Source: Hydractinia symbiolongicarpus (taxonomy: Eukaryota > Cnidaria > Hydrozoa > Anthoathecata > Hydractiniidae). From it: a stretch of 64,000 bases of DNA. The translations under genes and the position numbers were made by a program. Of this stretch, positions 62,533-64,000 are shown one piece after another (the first letter of the stretch is position 1; every line of letters begins with the position of its first letter). The stretch spans positions 25,893,501 to 25,957,500 of the forward strand of contig NC_079881.1 in assembly GCF_029227915.1 (NCBI RefSeq). Reading direction: 5' to 3'. The notes below the pieces were generated by a model. It was not told where the DNA came from. It did no database searches and saw only the letters and a list, made by a program, of their open reading frames with translations.

Positions 62533-64000
62533 TTTACTCCCTGGGTACTTTCTTTGTTTACTTTTGACTTTACAGGCCGAGTCCGGGATTTACGGGAAAT
62601 CGCAGGTTTTCGTTTGCCGGCGTTTAAACGTCTTTTATTCAGCGTCTCATCAAAAATGAAAACAAATTTGAAGACTACAAGTCTCACGCGTTTTAGTGGT
62701 GAAAAAATAATTTAAAAATACGTTCGGGAAATGAGTTTACTCCCTGGGTACTTTCTTTGTATACTTTTGACTATACGGGCCAAGCCCGGGATTTACGGGA
62801 AATCGCGGGTTTTCGTTTGCCGGCGATTAAACTTCTTTTATTCAGCGTCTCATTAAAAATGTTTTCATTTTTGAAAACTACAAGTCTTATGCGTTTTAGT
62901 GGTGAAAAAATAATTTAAAAAATCGTTCGGGAAATGAGTTTACACCCTGGGTACTTTCTTTGTATACTTTTGACTATACGGGCCGAGTCCGGGATTTACG
63001 GGAAATCGCAGGTTTTCGTTTGCCGGCGTTCAAACGTCTTTTATTCAGCGTCTCATCAAAAATGAAAACATTTTTGAAAACTACAAGTCTCATGCGTTTT
63101 AGTGGTGAAAAAATAATTTAAAAAATCGTTCGGGAAATGAGTTTTCTCCCTGGGTACTTTCTTTGTATACTTTTGACTATACGGGCCAAGCCCGGGATTT
63201 ACGGGAAACCGCGGGTTTTCGTTTGCCGGCGATTAAACTTCTTTTATTCAGCGTCTCATCAAAAATGAAAACATTTTTGAAAACTACAAGTCTTATGCGT
63301 TTTAGTGGTGAAAAAATAATTTAAAAAATCGATCTGGAAATGAGTTTACTCACAGGGCACTTTCTTTGTATACATTCGACTATACGGGACAAGCCCGGGA
63401 TTTACGGGAAATCGCGGGTTTTCGTTTGCCGGCGATTAAACCTCTTTCATTAAGCGTCTCATCAAAAATGAAAACATTTTTGAAAACTACAAGTCTCATG
63501 CGTTTTAGTGGTGAAAAAATAATTTAAAAAATCGTTCGGGAAATGATTTTTCTCCCTGGGTTATTTCTTTGTATACTTTTGATTATACGGGCCGAGTCCG
63601 GGGTTTACGGGAAATGGCGGGTTTTCGTTTGCTGGCGATTAAACGTCTTTTATTCAGCGTCTCAGCAAAAATGAAAACAAGTTTGAAGACTACAAGTCTC
63701 ATGCGTTTTAGTGGTGAAGAAATAATTTAAAAAATCGTTCGGGAAATGAGTTTACTCCCTGGGTACTTTCTTTGTTTACTTTTGACTTTACAGGCCGAGT
63801 CCGGGATTTACGGGAAATCGCAGGTTTTCGTTTGCCGGCGTTTAAACGTCTTTTATTCAGCGTCTCATCAAAAATGAAAACAAGTTTGAAGACTACAAGT
63901 CTCATGCGTTTTAGTGGTGAAAAAATAATTTAAAAAATCGTTCGGGAAATGAGTTTTCTCCCTGGGTACTTTCTTTGTATACTTTTGATTATACGGGCCG
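62533..64000 (+). repeat. family B units, right window edge
   Basis: About seven units ending at unit position 169 inside the gggccg landmark. The stretch includes the cgttcaaacg variant near 63,028, ggcgattaaacgtc near 63,635, a gaaatgatttttctc unit with gggttatttc near 63,540, and the inverted-loop dyad at 62,855. The array presumably continues beyond the window. No gene is present. Confidence 0.83.
62855..62872. other. dyad with inverted loop (aaaatg-type stem, TTTT in place of AAAA)
   Basis: Normal family B units have arms aaaaatg and cattttt around AAAA. Here the arms are intact, total length is unchanged, and the four loop bases at 62,862-62,865 read TTTT. That equals replacing the hairpin loop by its reverse complement. 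Four simultaneous A-to-T changes confined to the loop are hard to explain by independent substitution; template switching or loop inversion within a hairpin is the natural explanation. The neighbouring c-to-t change at 62,854 is probably separate. Confidence 0.85.

Larger units (their letters stand above)
1..64000 (+). repeat. 203-bp tandem satellite array, entire window
   Basis: A unit of 203 bp repeats head-to-tail without interruption. The landmark ttgccggcgattaaa recurs at 1, 204, 407 and so on to the end of the window. The order of landmarks inside each unit is fixed: ttgccggcgattaaa, then ttattcagcgtctcat, then tacaagtct, then ttttagtggtgaaaaaat, then gaaatgagttta, then ctttgtatac, then tacggg. 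Every unit has the same orientation. Phase bookkeeping gives 315 full units and one partial unit of 169 bp. Units differ mainly by substitutions and 1-2 bp indels, and some are 202 bp. No non-satellite sequence is present and neither array edge is reached. The family is not recognised by name. A centromeric or heterochromatic location is inference from array size and structure. Confidence 0.98.

Noticed and set aside
1-64000. CRISPR array
   Set aside because: Repeats are contiguous 203-bp units without unique spacers, and there is no short direct repeat of 25-40 bp alternating with unique sequence.
1-64000. Telomeric repeats, rDNA, tRNA genes or inserted transposons
   Set aside because: Reading through the window shows only the 203-bp unit; no short telomeric motif runs, no conserved rRNA or tRNA segments and no terminal repeats or target-site duplications interrupt the phase.

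Overview
The whole 64-kb window is one tandem satellite DNA array. A unit of about 203 bp repeats head-to-tail, always in the same orientation, from the first base to the last. Counting phase from the first base (unit position 1) to the last base (unit position 169) gives 315 full units plus one partial unit. The accumulated phase loss is 114 bp: 74 bp come from two identical 37-bp junction deletions and the other 40 bp or so from scattered small indels. I see no gene, RNA gene, transposable element, unique spacer or array edge. The array runs off both ends of the window.

The material is almost certainly a eukaryotic nuclear satellite of the centromeric, pericentromeric or heterochromatic type. 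The reasons are the unit length (close to one nucleosome plus linker), the nested multimeric (higher-order) repeat structure and the absence of anything else over 64 kb. The sequence does not name a species. By hand count the unit is about 38% G+C but carries about 13 CpGs, well above chance. That suggests a genome or compartment without strong CpG-methylation decay, for example many invertebrates; this is inference.

Layout: (i) about 1-16,250 is family A (units reading 'aaactcctttt' and 'gaaatcat' or 'gaaatcg'), organised as an 8-mer (1,623 bp), an 11-mer/10-mer pair (2,228 and 2,026 bp), a trimer (about 609 bp) and a 5-mer (1,013 bp), with less regular stretches between. (ii) About 16,250-29,200 is a mosaic where family A alternates with family B ('aaacttctttt', 'gaaaacat'), in 5-mers (1,013 and 1,015 bp), short 2- and 3-mers, and a 10-mer (2,028 bp). 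(iii) About 29,200-64,000 is family B, with two kinds of 15-mer (3,008 bp and 3,043 bp), a long duplicated segment 9,536 bp apart, a 6-mer (1,218 bp), a 5-mer (1,015 bp), a 4-mer (812 bp) and dimers (406 bp).

There is no gene cooperation to describe. What the window records is how a satellite evolves: in-register unequal exchange adds or removes whole 203-bp units, short conversion tracts shuffle variants, one out-of-register exchange at a 5-bp microhomology was amplified, and hairpin-dependent events rewrote small palindromes. Open frames of 60-102 codons recur on both strands, but they are by-products of the repeat. Block boundaries were found by eye from diagnostic variants and are usually good to a few tens of bases; no alignment was run.
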